Shown here: positions 13,550-15,058 of the stretch, piece by piece
Layout of the letters: every line of letters begins with the position of its first letter
Numbering within the stretch: position 1 is the first letter of the stretch
Assembly (NCBI GenBank): GCA_964583605.1
Contig: CAZOWL010000100.1
Coordinates: forward strand, 1-15,058
DNA: 15,058 bases
DNA from: CAZOWL01 sp964583605
GTDB lineage: Bacteria > Pseudomonadota > Gammaproteobacteria > Chromatiales > Chromatiaceae
Reading direction: 5' to 3'
The notes under the pieces: generated by a model
What the model saw: only the letters and a program-made list of their open reading frames with translations
What the model was told of the DNA's origin: nothing
Database searches by the model: none
Position numbers and translations under genes: made by a program

Positions 13550-14838
13550 ATGACCATCTGCACGCCGACGCATCCGCCTGACCCAAGGACGCCTCACGCC
13601 TTTCCGAGGCGCATCCTCGTGACCGTCACGGGCTTTTCGCCCCAGGTCGTCACTGAGACCCCTGTACGCACTCGGCGTGCGCCAGAACCGGCCCTTCGTG
13701 CCCACGGAGATCAAGCTCATCACCACGTCCGCAGGCGCTAACGATCATGGGGCGAGCCGAGCCACCCCAGACGATGAAAGGTCACCTCGCCCCTGATCGT
13801 TCCCTCACCCCAACCCTCTCCCAGAGGGCGAGGGGGCGAACGTGCTCCGCGAATTTCATGGTAAGGAAGCCCGCCTGTCGCTGCTGAGCGAAGACCCCGG
13901 CTGGTTCCATGCCCTGCGCCGCGACTATGACCTCCCCGAGATCCGTTTCGATCCCGAGGATATCGCCGAGCTGGTCGACGCGGACGGACAGCCGCTCCCC
14001 GACATCCGCAACCGCGCCGAGAACGACCGCGCCGCCGACCAGATCGTCGACCTCTTGCGGAACCTCACCAGCGACCCCGATGCCGCGCTGCACGTGTTCA
14101 TCGCCGGCGGGCGCAAGACCATGGGCTATTATTTGGGCTACGCCCTTTCGCTCTTCGGCCGGCCCCAGGACCGGCTCTCCCACGTCCTCAGTCTCCCCCG
14201 CCTACGAGGCCAACCGCGGGTTCTACTATCCGACGCCCTATTCGCGCGTCATCTATACCGCCGGCGTTAATTCCCAACAGCAACACCCCATCGACGCGAA
14301 AGATGCGGAGGTCACCCTCGCCGACATCCCCTTCGTGCGCCTGCGCAACCACCTGCCCCGGCACCTAAAGGTCCTGGAGAACGAGCAGGTACGCTTCAGC
14401 GAGGTGGTGGCCGCCACCCAGCAGGCGCTGACCGCCCCCGGCATCGTCGTCGACTATCCCAATGGCGTGCTGTGCACCGCCGACGGCCAGGAAGTGCGCA
14501 TGCCGCCCGCTGACCTCGCCTTCTACGGCTGGATGGCGCGGCGCACCCGCGCTGGCAGCGCGCCGATGGTCCTCCCGACCGACGGCGCACCCGAGGCCGG
14601 CTACCTGGCCGAATACCGGCTCGCCGGCGCGCGGCCTGCCACCGAAAAGAACCTGCGTCATGCCGGCGGCCTCCCCCGCGACTTCCTCGAGCAGCGCAAG
14701 ACGGCCGTCAAGAAGGCCCTCGAAGAGCAGCTCGGCCCCCACGCCAGCCGCTACGAACTGAAGCCCCAACGATCCGGCAAGCCGATCCCGTGGGTCCTGG
14801 ACATCGACCCGGGCGCGATCCGCTTCATCGACGAATGA
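13550..14838 (+). pseudogene. Broken CARF-domain protein of the NE0113 family (Csm6/Csx1-like, type III CRISPR ancillary)
   Basis: The intact ancestor would resemble the NE0113 family (TIGR02584/Cas_NE0113), a CARF-domain group found with type III CRISPR systems and annotated as Csm6-like or ring nuclease; CARF domains bind cyclic oligoadenylates. The N-terminus RRILVTVTGFSPQVVTET starts after the ATG at 13550 (GGAG just upstream). The next residues, LYALGVRQNRPFVPTEIKLITTSAGA, are found only one frame over, because the C-run at 13659-13662 has one base too many. Repeat copy F then interrupts the gene. Coding resumes with EARLSLLSEDPGWFHALRRDYDLPEI and the CARF hallmark FIAGGRKTMGYYLGYALSLFG. 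A second extra base near 14188-14190 shifts the frame again. VSPAYEANRGFYYPTPYSRVIY and the C-terminal half then run uninterrupted to the TGA at 14838. Three lesions make a functional product very unlikely. The last ~215 codons are open. Confidence 0.88.
13741..13867 (+). repeat. Structured interspersed repeat, copy F, inserted in the CARF gene
   Basis: This full copy lies inside the NE0113-family coding sequence. The first hairpin pairs 13740-13756 with 13786-13801 (16 pairs, one bulged T). The second pairs CCCTCT 13814-13819 with AGAGGG 13823-13828, flanked by outer CCCTC/GAGGG arms. In the gene's original frame the element introduces TGA at 13794-13796. In the frame reached after the upstream frameshift, TAA at the junction (13739-13741) ends translation. 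The coding parts on either side are in the same frame once the first indel is corrected, so the net insertion is a multiple of three. Confidence 0.92.
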
Positions 14839-15058
14839 CCCGCGGCGCGATGCACACGAGCAACGTCCTCGCCACTGCTTTCGCGCGGCTGCCGGCCGGC
14901 AGGCTGGCAGGTCTTGCGACGGCGGCTAGCGGTAGCGATTCCGCGTCCGTCTGGCTCGCTGTCGTGGCGACCAACCGGGGCGAGGCCGGCAAACGCTGTC
15001 AATGGCCAGCGCCAGGGCGAGCAGCGCGCGGCGGAGCATCATCCGCGCCTGGAGCGGC

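Noticed and set aside
12681..13553. 290-codon plus-strand frame and overlapping minus-strand frames between cas6 and the CARF pseudogene
   Set aside because: Composition is low-complexity, there are no recognisable motifs, and several long frames overlap on both strands, as expected by chance in GC-rich DNA.
13842..14270. 142-codon frame starting with GTG inside copy F as an independent gene
   Set aside because: Its first residues come from the repeat. The rest is the middle of the NE0113-family gene and ends at the second frameshift, so it is a pseudogene fragment.
14848..15042. Minus-strand start at 15042 reading MMLRRALLALALA, like a signal peptide
   Set aside because: After about 13 residues the frame turns into Arg-rich sequence and stops after roughly 38 codons. 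At most it is a gene fragment, and it lies too close to the window edge to judge.

Overview
The window looks like a chromosomal segment of a GC-rich gammaproteobacterium, plausibly a purple sulfur bacterium (Chromatiaceae) or close relative. The lineage is inferred from the conserved order trxB / ftsK-lolA-rarA-serS and from protein style; no database search was possible. Two regions differ in character.

Left, about 1-10.47 kb, is housekeeping. On the minus strand trxB (thioredoxin reductase) is followed by a FemAB-like N-acyltransferase gene. Divergently, ftsK (DNA translocase), lolA (lipoprotein chaperone) and rarA (replication-associated AAA+ ATPase) form a tight plus-strand cluster. After a repeat-filled gap comes serS. 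A minus-strand yccA gene (Bax-inhibitor-1 family membrane protein) follows, with its terminator and a small two-helix membrane protein gene downstream. A tRNA-Ser(UGA) gene closes the region.

Right, about 10.47-15.06 kb, is accessory-looking and gene-poor. It holds a solitary intact cas6 (CRISPR precursor RNA endoribonuclease) and a CARF-domain gene of the NE0113 family (Csm6/Csx1-like, linked to type III CRISPR). The CARF gene is broken by two single-base frameshifts and a repeat insertion. No cas10, other effector gene, cas1/cas2 or recognisable CRISPR array is visible, and about 2.1 kb shows no credible gene. The simplest reading is the edge or decaying remnant of a type III CRISPR locus beside a tRNA gene.

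The most distinctive feature is a structured interspersed repeat of about 127-129 nt with at least five copies plus one half copy. Each good copy carries two hairpins. Copies sit at the stop codons of the acyltransferase gene and serS, in the gap after trxB, upstream of serS, and inside the CARF gene. The element's first base completes a TAA or TGA stop at three reading frames, and the serS copy is flanked by a 5-bp direct repeat. It is a good candidate for a small non-autonomous mobile or REP/MITE-like element that recently helped inactivate a CRISPR ancillary gene. I do not see a complete undescribed system; the repeat family and its relation to stop codons is the best lead.
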